From: CAZTHK01 sp964613215
GTDB taxonomy: Bacteria; Krumholzibacteriota; Krumholzibacteriia; Krumholzibacteriales; CAZTHK01
Direction: 5' to 3'
Assembly: GCA_964613215.1 (NCBI GenBank)
Contig: CAZTHK010000015.1
Location: forward strand, 1 to 64,000
DNA: 64,000 nucleotides
This document shows positions 1-7,483 of this stretch, one piece after another. Positions within the stretch are counted from its first letter, which is position 1, and each line of letters begins with the position of its first letter. A model generated the notes under the pieces. The model was not told where the DNA came from, ran no database searches, and saw only the letters and a program-made list of their open reading frames with translations. Position numbers and translations under genes: made by a program.

Positions 1-220
1 CGGAGAATACCCTGTTATTTTACAATAAAAATCAGGTTTATGAATTATTCAGGCTTGGTAAACTTAATATTATTTTCTGGGCTTTAAGACCCAGGGCCGG
101 GAAAGGGGGTGCTACCTGTGGGTAAAGGAATAGAACTGGCTGCAACGGCGGGGATGACGATCTTAACTGAATGGGCAACAGCGTTAATGCACTTTTGGTA
201 TTAAATAATGCAGCTTTGGT

Positions 221-267
221 TAACATAATATCAGTTCCGGCGCCGGAACTGGATTTAAGTTATGTTA
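221..267. repeat. Large inverted repeat with a 20-bp perfect palindrome
   Basis: A perfect palindrome lies at 232-251 (arms CAGTTCCGGC and GCCGGAACTG). It is enclosed by a second pair of arms, TAACATAA at 221-228 and TTATGTTA at 260-267. As RNA it would form a long hairpin; as DNA it could bind a dimeric protein. No T-run follows on either strand, so it is not a clear terminator. Nothing else is recognisable in positions 1-360: no supported gene, no RNA gene. Confidence 0.6.
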
Positions 268-360
268 TTGTTGCATAGGGCCTCAATAGCCAGTTACGCT
301 GGTTGAACTACTTGCATACAGAACAGTATTTATTATGGGGGGAATTATTCATAACTGCAT

Positions 361-388
361 AAAAAAAGCGGGGATTTAACTCCCCGCT
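361..388 (-). terminator. Rho-independent terminator of the 27-codon gene
   Basis: On the minus strand an 8-bp stem AGCGGGGA (388-381), a 6-nt loop and TCCCCGCT (374-367) are followed directly by seven Ts (367-361). It sits 28 bases after the stop codon of the small gene at 416-499, which supports that gene being a real short transcript. Confidence 0.75.
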
Positions 389-415
389 CTTCCTGGTATT
401 GATTCCCCTGTAGGC

Positions 416-499
416 TTACCAGACACTCTTTCCCCACACACTCTTCCCAACCGTAAACATCAGGGCCAGTATCAGAGCTATATTCGAGAAGTGTAACAT
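416..499 (-). CDS. 27-residue putative membrane peptide
   Basis: A short reading frame encodes MLHFSNIALILALMFTVG followed by a short basic and aromatic tail (KSVWGKSVW), then TAA. The core of about 13 residues is strongly hydrophobic, as in a single membrane-spanning peptide. Support comes from context rather than homology: a G-rich ribosome-binding site (AAGGGGG, 7 bases before ATG), a sigma-54 type promoter at 563-580 and a terminator at 361-388, all on the same strand and correctly ordered. I do not recognise the family. A longer 65-codon frame overlapping it (345-542) lacks this arrangement and runs through the terminator. The transcript could alternatively be a small RNA. Confidence 0.5.
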   Translation of the reverse strand: MLHFSNIALILALMFTVGKSVWGKSVW

Positions 500-562
500 T
501 TTGAACCCCCTTTTTCTTTCTGTTTCCTTTCGCTTCTCTCAACTACGCTCACTTACCTGTTA

Positions 563-580
563 GGGCAAGTGGTGTGCCAG
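563..580 (-). promoter_or_regulatory. Sigma-54 (RpoN) -24/-12 promoter
   Basis: The minus strand reads CTGGCAC-N5-TTGCCC. The GG (578-577) and GC (566-565) doublets are separated by exactly 10 bases, the diagnostic RpoN spacing. Transcription would start near 553, giving a leader of about 54 bases before the 27-codon gene. No sigma-70 elements of comparable quality are visible. Confidence 0.7.
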
Positions 581-697
581 AGTTACTTATTGTTTCCAGT
601 AATTTCTTGTAATTTATAATTGTATATTTATCAAAGGCTTATAGCGAAAATAATTTATAATTCAGCGATTTTGCATTCCAGTGGCTGAAATAGAATA

Positions 698-778
698 TGT
701 AAATTATTATTTACACATCTGCCGGATAAACTTATCTCCATAAAAAACAACAGCTTGACCTGTATATATTATTTTACA
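698..778. promoter_or_regulatory. Paired upstream activator sites, TGTA-N10-TACA type
   Basis: Two 18-base dyads, at 698-715 (TGTAAAT-TATT-ATTTACA, perfect) and 761-778 (TGTATAT-ATTA-TTTTACA), share 14 of 18 positions. Their starts are 63 bases apart, six helical turns, so both face the same side of the helix. They lie about 120-200 bases upstream of the sigma-54 promoter, where enhancer-binding proteins normally sit. No RpoN activator gene occurs in the window. Confidence 0.5.
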
Positions 779-818
779 CCCTGTAATGTATTAATTACGC
801 TGCCGGGCCGGATCCGGG

Positions 819-1592
819 CTATTTCCCCAGTACTATACCGGTCGGGTCTATCTCGCTGTGCAGTATCTTCTGCTCCTCCGGTGTAGGGGGTTCGGTTACA
901 TCCAGTTGGGGTGCAATCTCCAGGGGGAATGAGGAATTCTCCCTGACTTCATCTACAGAGACACCAGGATGGGTGGCTATTAACCTCATGGTTCTGGTTT
1001 CTTCGTCGAAGTCGTAGAGTCCCAGCTGAGTGATAACCCGGTAAGGCCCTGTGCCCTCAGGCAGTCCGGCCTTTTCCCTGGCACCCGGTCCGTCTATGAA
1101 TCCGGGAGTGGTGAGAAAGTCGAGCTGGTTCACGAATCTTCTCTTGTCCTGGCGCATTATGATTATGGTTTTCCGGCAGTAGGAACCTACATCATTGGCT
1201 CCTCCGCTTCCCGGCATTCTCACCCTGGGAGGATCGTGGGGGCCTATAACTGTGGTGTTGATGTTGCCGAAGCGGTCGATCTGGGCTGCCCCCAGGAACC
1301 CGAAGTCGACATATCCGTTCTGGGCCATGGACATGGCATCGTGCATGCTGGAGGCGGCCACCGCCCGGTGGAAGGTTCTGGAATCTCCCACCGAGATGGG
1401 AAGCACCGGCATGATGGGGCCTATTCCTCCCGCTTCGAATATCACCAGAATATCGGGAGCGTGGGTCTTCTGTGCCAGCATGGTGGCTATCATGGGCAGG
1501 CCGGTGCCCACGAATACCGAAGTTCCGTTTTCCAGTATCTTCGACGCCACACAGGCGAGCAGTTCACTCTGGGAATAGTTCTTATCTTCCAT
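819..1592 (-). CDS. gctB: CoA-transferase family I, beta subunit (glutaconate CoA-transferase B-like)
   Basis: This 257-residue protein matches the catalytic subunit of glutaconate/3-oxoacid type CoA-transferases, which move CoA between an acyl-CoA and a free acid. The motif EAGGIG around residues 53-58 carries the glutamate that forms the glutamyl-CoA thioester in this family (Glu54 of the Acidaminococcus beta subunit). A G-rich loop (GSGGAND) follows near residue 128. It is the last gene of a minus-strand operon after the alpha subunit (57-base gap) and an acyl-CoA dehydrogenase. The substrate is not proven by sequence: glutaconate, glutarate or another organic acid are all possible. Family call is firm, substrate is not. 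Confidence 0.88.
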   Translation of the reverse strand: MEDKNYSQSELLACVASKILENGTSVFVGTGLPMIATMLAQKTHAPDILVIFEAGGIGPIMPVLPISVGDSRTFHRAVAASSMHDAMSMAQNGYVDFGFLGAAQIDRFGNINTTVIGPHDPPRVRMPGSGGANDVGSYCRKTIIIMRQDKRRFVNQLDFLTTPGFIDGPGAREKAGLPEGTGPYRVITQLGLYDFDEETRTMRLIATHPGVSVDEVRENSSFPLEIAPQLDVTEPPTPEEQKILHSEIDPTGIVLGK

Positions 1593-1649
1593 AATTGGTC
1601 CTTTCGGGTTGACTGGATCGGTTCATATGGTTATTCCGGAATAGATTAT

Positions 1650-2669
1650 CTACCGTTTAAGCCAGGGAGCGGTCATTGGTTCCTCCAGATGTTCCACCCT
1701 GGCAAGCTGTTTCATCTTCTCCTCGCCGCCTGCCGCCTCCAGGTATTCCTGGAAATCTTTCACTCCGAATACATACTTATCGAAGAACTCTCCTGCTCCC
1801 TCAGGGGTCCTGGACTGCTTCAGCCACTCCCCTATGATATCTTCGTCGAAGAAGTACTTGTAGGGCATCTGGCAGGGATGGGAACCGTAGGGGACCTCCA
1901 TTACCGCATCCACATATATGTAGGGTATAACCGTTCTCCACGGTTTCTCCCTGATCTCGTCTTCATCTATGATCTCTTCGGTGGTTACCAGCAGTCTTCT
2001 GGCACAGCGGGAGAGTTCGAAATCCTCCACCAGGATGCCGTCTATCTGGCAGTTACCGTATTTGTCGCATCTGGGCACATGTATGCATACCACGTCAGGA
2101 TTGCATGCGGGAATCAGCACCACCGGCTTGCCGGTATAGGGGTCGGTTACCTTCTTGCAGGAGGAGTACTGGAAGGTTTCCGTCCCCGACAGATTGCGGG
2201 CAGGGATGAAGGGCACCCCCATCATTCCGGCCAGGTATCTCCACTGATAGCCGGCGTTGCTGGTTTCGGCCACCACCTTTACCTCTCCTGATTCCACCGC
2301 CCTTCTGGAGGCGGGGGAGAGGCCCCTCAGCTCATGGCCGAAGGAGTAGGCTGCCTCCACCCTGTCAACACACCCTGCTCCAATCAGGGTATCCAGATCA
2401 TGGACAGCGGTCTTCCCAGCTACCGCCAGCCCGGTCTTCTTCTGACGGATGATTTCATATATTATGGACATGGGTACCCGGACGTGGCCGAATCCTCCGA
2501 CGGCCATGTAGCTGCCGTGGGGGATAAACTTCTCCACCGCTTCGGCTACGGTCATTCTCTTGTCTATCAGCCGGCGGGGTTTGTTCTCCACCACCCATGA
2601 GCGGTGGGCATCGGGATCATGAAACCCCAGCAACTCTCCCTTTCCTTCTTCCATAACATCCATAGTCAT
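1650..2669 (-). CDS. gctA: CoA-transferase family I, alpha subunit (glutaconate CoA-transferase A-like)
   Basis: The 339-residue product pairs with the downstream beta subunit to form a heteromeric CoA-transferase. It has the typical N-terminal region, with a GGFG loop near residue 58 and alternating strands and helices of the family I fold, and the usual length (about 320-340). It lies 23 bases after the acyl-CoA dehydrogenase gene and 57 bases before gctB, so the three genes are almost certainly cotranscribed. The presence of both subunits with a dehydrogenase suggests activation or deactivation of a dicarboxylic or branched acid in a fermentative pathway. The exact acid cannot be deduced. 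Confidence 0.88.
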   Translation of the reverse strand: MTMDVMEEGKGELLGFHDPDAHRSWVVENKPRRLIDKRMTVAEAVEKFIPHGSYMAVGGFGHVRVPMSIIYEIIRQKKTGLAVAGKTAVHDLDTLIGAGCVDRVEAAYSFGHELRGLSPASRRAVESGEVKVVAETSNAGYQWRYLAGMMGVPFIPARNLSGTETFQYSSCKKVTDPYTGKPVVLIPACNPDVVCIHVPRCDKYGNCQIDGILVEDFELSRCARRLLVTTEEIIDEDEIREKPWRTVIPYIYVDAVMEVPYGSHPCQMPYKYFFDEDIIGEWLKQSRTPEGAGEFFDKYVFGVKDFQEYLEAAGGEEKMKQLARVEHLEEPMTAPWLKR

Positions 2670-2692
2670 ACCTCCATTATAAAATCGAAATT

Positions 2693-3856
2693 TTATTCCT
2701 GTTCGAAACAGCCCAGCCTTCTGGCTATAACCAGCCGCTGGATTTCGCTGGTCCCCTCTCCGATTTCCAGCAGTTTGTGATCCCGGTAGAAACGCTCCAC
2801 ATTATATTCGCTCATAAGCCCATATCCACCATGCAGTTGCACTGCCTTATCCACCACCCTGCCCATTACCTCGCTGCAGTAGAGCTTGGACATGGCGGCC
2901 AGCTTACCGAAGGGGCGGTCCTGTTCACACAGCCAGCAGGCCTTGTAGAGCATATTCCTGGCTGCCTCTATCTGGGTGGCCATATCGGCAAGTTTGAAGG
3001 CGTTGACCTCCATGCTGGCTATGGTGCGTCCGAACTGTTTCCTCTGTCCGGAATACTCCAGGGCCAGTTCGAAGGCACCCTGGGCTCCCCCCAGTCCCAT
3101 GGCGGCAATGGCCAGCCGTCCCCTGTCCAGGGTGGAGAGCATCTGCTTGAATCCTTCTCCCTGCTTGCCCAGAAGGTTCTCCCGGGGGACCTTTACATTG
3201 TCGAAGAAGAGTTCACCGGTGTTGGAGGAACGCCACATCATCTTGCCGTGCATCTCCCTGGCCTCCACTCCGGGGGTATCATTGGGCACCAGAATGCAGC
3301 TGAGTTCAGGCTTGCCGTTATCCCGCTCTCCGGTTCTGGCCTGTACCACTATCACTTCGGATATGGGAGTGGCGGAATTGGTAATGAATATCTTACTTCC
3401 GTTTATAATCCACTGATCGTCTTTTAGCTCTGCGGTGGTCTGGGTTGCCCCCGCATCACTTCCGGCATTCGGCTCGGTAAGTCCGAAGGAGGCCAGGATC
3501 TCGCCGGAGCAAAGCCGGGGGAGCCATTCCTCCCTCTGTTCCCGGTTTCCGAAGTAGTAGATGGGGCCTATTCCCAGTGAATTGGCCGCGGCCACGGTAG
3601 CGGCGGATGAACCATCCACCCTGGCTAGTTCTTCTACCGCAATGACATAAGCAATGTAACCGGCATCGATCCCTCCGTACTCTTCCGGCACACATATTCC
3701 GAACAGCCCCATCCGGGCCATCTTCTTTACCAGATCTACCGAGAATTCCTCCCTGGCGTCCAGCTCTTCGGCTATCGGTTTGATCTCTTTCCGGGCAAAG
3801 CTTCTAATAGAATCGCGCAGGATCTGTTGTTCTTCACTGATATCGAAGTTCAGCAT
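2693..3856 (-). CDS. Acyl-CoA dehydrogenase
   Basis: FAD-dependent acyl-CoA dehydrogenase of normal length (387 residues from the chosen start). The N-terminal helical domain is followed by a flavin-binding segment with FGLTEPNAGSDA. Near the C terminus IGEGTSEIQ carries the catalytic-base glutamate in the EGT context used by butyryl- and glutaryl-CoA dehydrogenases. An upstream ATG at 3916 exists, but the ATG at 3856 has a good ribosome-binding site (AGGAAGGAG) and starts MLNFDISEEQ, typical of the family. It is the first gene of the operon with gctA and gctB. No electron-transfer flavoprotein genes are nearby. A glutaryl-CoA-type role is suggested by the CoA-transferase but unproven. Confidence 0.9.
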   Translation of the reverse strand: MLNFDISEEQQILRDSIRSFARKEIKPIAEELDAREEFSVDLVKKMARMGLFGICVPEEYGGIDAGYIAYVIAVEELARVDGSSAATVAAANSLGIGPIYYFGNREQREEWLPRLCSGEILASFGLTEPNAGSDAGATQTTAELKDDQWIINGSKIFITNSATPISEVIVVQARTGERDNGKPELSCILVPNDTPGVEAREMHGKMMWRSSNTGELFFDNVKVPRENLLGKQGEGFKQMLSTLDRGRLAIAAMGLGGAQGAFELALEYSGQRKQFGRTIASMEVNAFKLADMATQIEAARNMLYKACWLCEQDRPFGKLAAMSKLYCSEVMGRVVDKAVQLHGGYGLMSEYNVERFYRDHKLLEIGEGTSEIQRLVIARRLGCFEQE

Positions 3857-3980
3857 ACCACTCCTTCCTGTAGATATTTTTACTATGGCCGGGAGAAAAA
3901 GTATAGGGGTAAACATTTATTTATGTCAATCCATAAAGCTGTTTTGGAGTTTCCCCAATTTTTATTCGATCCGTATTGTT

Positions 3981-4129
3981 CCGGTGCCCGGTGTTTCAAA
4001 ATCGCTGTCGGTTTCTTGCCGGCCGCGGAAATCTTAAGCTCTGCGCCCCGGGCCCGCTCTTTCTGCCCCTTCCGGGGCAGAAAACCATGCCCGCTCGACA
4101 GGTGGGGGTTTTGAAATACCGGGCACCGG
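3981..4129. repeat. 149-bp element bounded by 21-bp inverted repeats with an internal hairpin
   Basis: The left arm 3981-4001 (CCGGTGCCCGG..TTTCAAAA) is the reverse complement of the right arm 4109-4129 with one mismatch in 21. Inside, a 10-bp hairpin TTTCTGCCCC-TTCC-GGGGCAGAAA lies at 4060-4083. The element sits between the acyl-CoA dehydrogenase start and the gatD stop and holds no supported gene. It could be a small non-autonomous mobile repeat, a structured transcript or a terminator region. The rest of 3857-4329 contains the palindrome at 4173-4187 and nothing else recognisable. Confidence 0.6.
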
Positions 4130-4172
4130 ATGAAAAAAACGCCGCGTATGCATATTCCACTTATCAATATTA

Positions 4173-4187
4173 ATAACTGATAGTTAT
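4173..4187. promoter_or_regulatory. Operator-like palindrome ATAACT-GAT-AGTTAT
   Basis: A perfect 15-base dyad lies about 320 bases upstream of the acyl-CoA dehydrogenase start. Its 13-base core TAACTGATAGTTA recurs exactly at 16704-16716. On the minus strand a weak TTACAT-N18-TATTGA promoter can be drawn around it, with the palindrome inside the spacer. A transcription factor site shared by the two loci is the simplest reading. Confidence 0.4.
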
Positions 4188-4329
4188 ATGTAATCTTATT
4201 AAATCCCCGGATATTTCAGGGAAACTCCATATAAAACTGGTGAAATGATTTTGGCAGGGAGGTAGATGCGGGGGTGCTCCGGAGGAGATGCACCGGTTAT
4301 GGAATAGGCTTCTTCAGCAACGGAGGGGA

Positions 4330-5715
4330 TTATTTCTTGTGCCGGCTTATGAAACTCTCCACCTCGGGTATGCCGCCCTGATAGATCAGATAGCCGTTGT
4401 GCGGTTCCCGTTCGGTTATCTCTCCCGCCACCGGCGTCAGCATGATATCCTTGACCTCTTCACGCTGGTGGGTCTGACCCAGGGCCCAGCCCAGTTTTAC
4501 ATAGGCCACCTCGGGAAGCATGTTGGAAGCGGGAATTACCCCCAGGTTCATCATGTCCCTGCCGGTGTCGTAGACATACATCTGAACATAGCCCCACAGT
4601 GTCTGAACAGTCATATATACATGGATTCCCCGCTCCCGGGCCTTCTTCAGGGCGGGATATAGCGGTTTGTTCACATGCCCCAGGCCGGTACCGGCTATTA
4701 CGATACCCTTGTATCCGTTTTCTATCAGTGATTCTATGATATCCGGTTTCATGTTGGGGTAGTAGTACACTATGGAGACCCGGTCGTCGAAAGAGGTGTT
4801 TATCTCCACCTCCCGGTCTTCTCTTCTCCTGTGATAGTCCTCCCTGAGATAGTTGAAATTCTCCCTGTCCACTGTAGCCAGCGGAATATCTCCGATGGTC
4901 CGGAAGGTGGAGCGGTAGGAGGAATGCATCTTCCTCACCCTGGTGCCACGGTGGAGAAGCCCGTACTGGTCGCTGGTGGGGCCGAACATGCATACCATCA
5001 CCTCTGCTATGTCACATCCGGCTGCGGTTGTGGTGGCATGAATAAGATTAAGGGCGGCATCACTGGAGGGCCTGTCGCTGGATCTCTGGGAACCGACCAT
5101 CACAATAGGCACCGGAGTATTCTGCACCATGAAGGAGAGTATGGCTGCGGTATGGTGCATGGTATCAGTCCCATGACCGATTACTATACCATCCACACCC
5201 TTCTCTATTTCCTTGCCAATGGCTTCAGCTGTTCCAATCCACTGGGGCGGCCCCATGTTCTCGCTGAAAACACCGTACAATTTTTCCGTTTCCAGGTTGC
5301 AAATATCCGCCAGCTCCGGCACCGAGCCGTAAAGCTCCCCCGGTGAAAAAGCCGGAATAACAGCACCGGTCCTGTAGTCCAGCCGGGATGCGATGGTACC
5401 GCCGGTGCCCAGCAGTTTAACCGATGCTTTGGCGGGATCGTATGGAAACTCCTTCTCCGGGATCCTGTAGTGAGCCTCCCGCCGCCCCAGCTCTCTGATC
5501 TCTTCTATGGTATCTACTGCCAGGCCTACATTGTATCCGTTATGCAGCTTCAGCACGATATGGTTATTGTCCGCTGTCTCCGAGCGGGGGAGTATTATGC
5601 CCCCGAATTCTCCTCTGGTCGATTCCACCTCCACGTCGTACCACACCCCTACCTGGTGGTTCTTGAGGCATTCCAGCGCATCTCCGCTGTATCCCTTGTA
5701 TTTATCCCCAGTCAG
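4330..5715 (-). CDS. gatD: Glutamyl-tRNA(Gln) amidotransferase subunit D (archaeal type GatD)
   Basis: GatD releases ammonia from glutamine (or asparagine) for GatE, which amidates Glu-tRNA(Gln). The protein has an N-terminal beta-rich domain (YKGYSGDALECLKNH) absent from plain L-asparaginases, then an asparaginase-type core with LGTGGTIAS (catalytic Thr near residue 107), HGTDTM and GSQRSSDRPSSDA. Length is about 461 residues from the proposed start. The start is uncertain. An ATG at 5865 would add 50 residues without GatD character, and a TATAAT (5776-5771) lies inside that extension. The best ribosome-binding site (AAAGGAG) precedes a CTG at 5715. It is divergent from the solute-binding protein; its partner gatE is at 7484-9409. 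A bacterial GatDE is unusual. The type I asparaginase alternative is disfavoured by the N-terminal domain. Confidence 0.85.
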   Translation of the reverse strand: MTGDKYKGYSGDALECLKNHQVGVWYDVEVESTRGEFGGIILPRSETADNNHIVLKLHNGYNVGLAVDTIEEIRELGRREAHYRIPEKEFPYDPAKASVKLLGTGGTIASRLDYRTGAVIPAFSPGELYGSVPELADICNLETEKLYGVFSENMGPPQWIGTAEAIGKEIEKGVDGIVIGHGTDTMHHTAAILSFMVQNTPVPIVMVGSQRSSDRPSSDAALNLIHATTTAAGCDIAEVMVCMFGPTSDQYGLLHRGTRVRKMHSSYRSTFRTIGDIPLATVDRENFNYLREDYHRRREDREVEINTSFDDRVSIVYYYPNMKPDIIESLIENGYKGIVIAGTGLGHVNKPLYPALKKARERGIHVYMTVQTLWGYVQMYVYDTGRDMMNLGVIPASNMLPEVAYVKLGWALGQTHQREEVKDIMLTPVAGEITEREPHNGYLIYQGGIPEVESFISRHKK

Positions 5716-5770
5716 AACAGGCTCCTTTCTTTCGGATTTGTGATAAGGCAGAAAAACAACGGTATGCCCT

Positions 5771-5776
5771 ATTATA
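5771..5776 (-). promoter_or_regulatory. Probable -10 box for gatD
   Basis: A perfect TATAAT on the minus strand lies about 55 bases before the proposed gatD start at 5715. No good -35 is visible at standard spacing. Its position within the longest possible gatD frame argues for a downstream, non-ATG start. Confidence 0.35.
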
Positions 5777-5893
5777 GATAGAAATTTTCCGGATAAAAAG
5801 GGAAAAGATATCAAGCTCTGGGTTAACAGGACGATTAAATACATACATGCTGGATGTTGTCGCACCCCGGTCTGCTAAAAAAAGGAACCGGAC

Positions 5894-7429
5894 ATGATAT
5901 ATATTATTAAAGGAAAACATTTCAGGGAACTGGTTCTGTGCCTGATGATTGTTGCGGTTGCCAGCGGATCTGTGATTTCCGGGGATAACTCTGACCGGAG
6001 GCTTAACGTAGCCATATCCGGCAGCCCCCAATCGAGAAATCCACTGGAGATAGATGATGCTGTTTCCACCTCGTTACTGCTTAACAATGTTTTCGAGACC
6101 CTGGTCAAGTACGGAGAGGAAAGGAGAACTGTAGAACCGGCTCTGGCGGTGGATTGGAAGGTCAGTGACGAAGGAAGAGTATGGATATTGACCCTCAGGA
6201 ATGATGTTCACTTCCATGACGGTTCTCTTATGACTTCAGACAAGGTGGTCAAGCATTTTCGCAGTAATGCCAATTTCAACGGAAGAGTGGAGAGTGATGG
6301 TGATTTACAGGTGAGGATCATCTTCGATGAGAAGAGGCTGGAATTCATGAAAACCATTACCGGGCTCGACTATGCCATAACCAGCCATCTGGATGATGGG
6401 GCCATAGTGGGAACCGGCCCCTTCGTCATATCCAGCTGGGAGACGCCCCGGCGGGTGGTGCTGGAGGCCTACTCCGGATACTGGGGAAAGAAATCTCAGA
6501 TGGATGAGGTGGTATTCCATCTGAACATGAGCTCGCAGGAGACTCTGGAGGGATTAAGGGCGGGGGATATAGATGTTATGGATATAGTGCCTCCTCAGAT
6601 GGTGGAGATCATTGGGATGAATGATGAATTGAAGATCTCCGCTCTCACAGGTGCCAGTATCACCTTTGTTCATCTGAATATAGAAAACTATCCCCTCAAC
6701 CGGATTGAGTTCAGGAGAGCTCTCAACCAATTGATAAACAAGGAGAATATCATCAGGGATGTGCTCTATGGTCAGGCCATGGAGTGCCGGGGAATACTTC
6801 CCCCTGCCATCGGGGGGAAGGAGAGCGGACCACCCCGGGTTTCATACAAGCCGGAGGAAGCGAAGAAGGTGATCAGGGAGTACCTGGCAGACAGCAGCCG
6901 GGTATTCAAGATGGTGGGGCTCCCCTTTGCCAGGCCCTACTGCCCTGAGCCGAACAAGATGGCCAGGATTATCGCGGGGTATCTCAAGGGAGCGGGGATA
7001 CATACCCGTTACATATCGGTGGATACCATGGACGAGTATCTGGAGAAGATAAGGGGAGACGATTATGATTTCGTTATCTCCGGTTGGGTTCTGGATTCGC
7101 GTAATCCTGATGATTTTTACTCCTACCTCTTTGCCCTGGGTGACAACCCTCCCATTTTCAAAATCCACTGGCAGAATCCCAGGTTCGAGAAATTGATTTT
7201 CAGCGCCAGGGGGGTATTGAGCTTGAGAAAACGCTGGGGGTATTATTACCGGGCGGAGGATATATTCTTTCAGGAGATGCCCTGGATTATGCTGGCTCAT
7301 CCCAGTAAGCTCAGCGCTTACCGGAGTGGAATTTCGGGGCTTAAGATGGGACCAACCGGTGAGCTGAGACTGGGTGGAGTGATGAAGAAGAAGAGCGGTT
7401 TGACTTCATATAACAGGGAAACAGATTAG
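5894..7429 (+). CDS. ABC transporter solute-binding protein, family 5 (peptide/nickel type)
   Basis: The 511-residue protein has an N-terminal signal-like segment (about residues 11-29, LVLCLMIVAVASGSVIS) with no lipobox cysteine, so it is probably exported and soluble or anchored by an uncleaved helix. The mature part follows the OppA/DppA pattern: LLLNNVFETLVKYGEERRTV, then WILTLRNDVHFHDGS, and a later ALNQLINKENIIRD segment. Such proteins deliver peptides, nickel or small solutes to an ABC permease. No permease or ATPase genes are adjacent, so it is an orphan here. It is transcribed divergently from gatD and converges on gatE. Ligand unknown. Confidence 0.85.
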   Translation: MIYIIKGKHFRELVLCLMIVAVASGSVISGDNSDRRLNVAISGSPQSRNPLEIDDAVSTSLLLNNVFETLVKYGEERRTVEPALAVDWKVSDEGRVWILTLRNDVHFHDGSLMTSDKVVKHFRSNANFNGRVESDGDLQVRIIFDEKRLEFMKTITGLDYAITSHLDDGAIVGTGPFVISSWETPRRVVLEAYSGYWGKKSQMDEVVFHLNMSSQETLEGLRAGDIDVMDIVPPQMVEIIGMNDELKISALTGASITFVHLNIENYPLNRIEFRRALNQLINKENIIRDVLYGQAMECRGILPPAIGGKESGPPRVSYKPEEAKKVIREYLADSSRVFKMVGLPFARPYCPEPNKMARIIAGYLKGAGIHTRYISVDTMDEYLEKIRGDDYDFVISGWVLDSRNPDDFYSYLFALGDNPPIFKIHWQNPRFEKLIFSARGVLSLRKRWGYYYRAEDIFFQEMPWIMLAHPSKLSAYRSGISGLKMGPTGELRLGGVMKKKSGLTSYNRETD

Positions 7430-7483
7430 CAGGGCTGTCGATATTACGGGCTGCAGCCTGTCTTTGATAGCGGGGCAACCTGT

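Noticed and set aside
38..226. 62-codon frame on the minus strand near the window start
   Set aside because: Low-complexity composition, no ribosome-binding site, no recognisable domain.
345..542. 65-codon frame on the minus strand covering the 27-codon gene
   Set aside because: It runs through the terminator at 361-388, has an atypical composition and no ribosome-binding site; the shorter frame at 416-499 has the signals.
1236..2291. Long open frame (351 codons) opposite gctA and gctB
   Set aside because: Antisense to two clear CoA-transferase genes; its sequence has no protein-like motifs and is rich in His, Gly and Tyr as expected for a shadow.
4330..5715. Plain type I L-asparaginase
   Set aside because: The N-terminal GatD domain (YKGYSGDALECLKNH) and the gatE gene nearby favour GatD.
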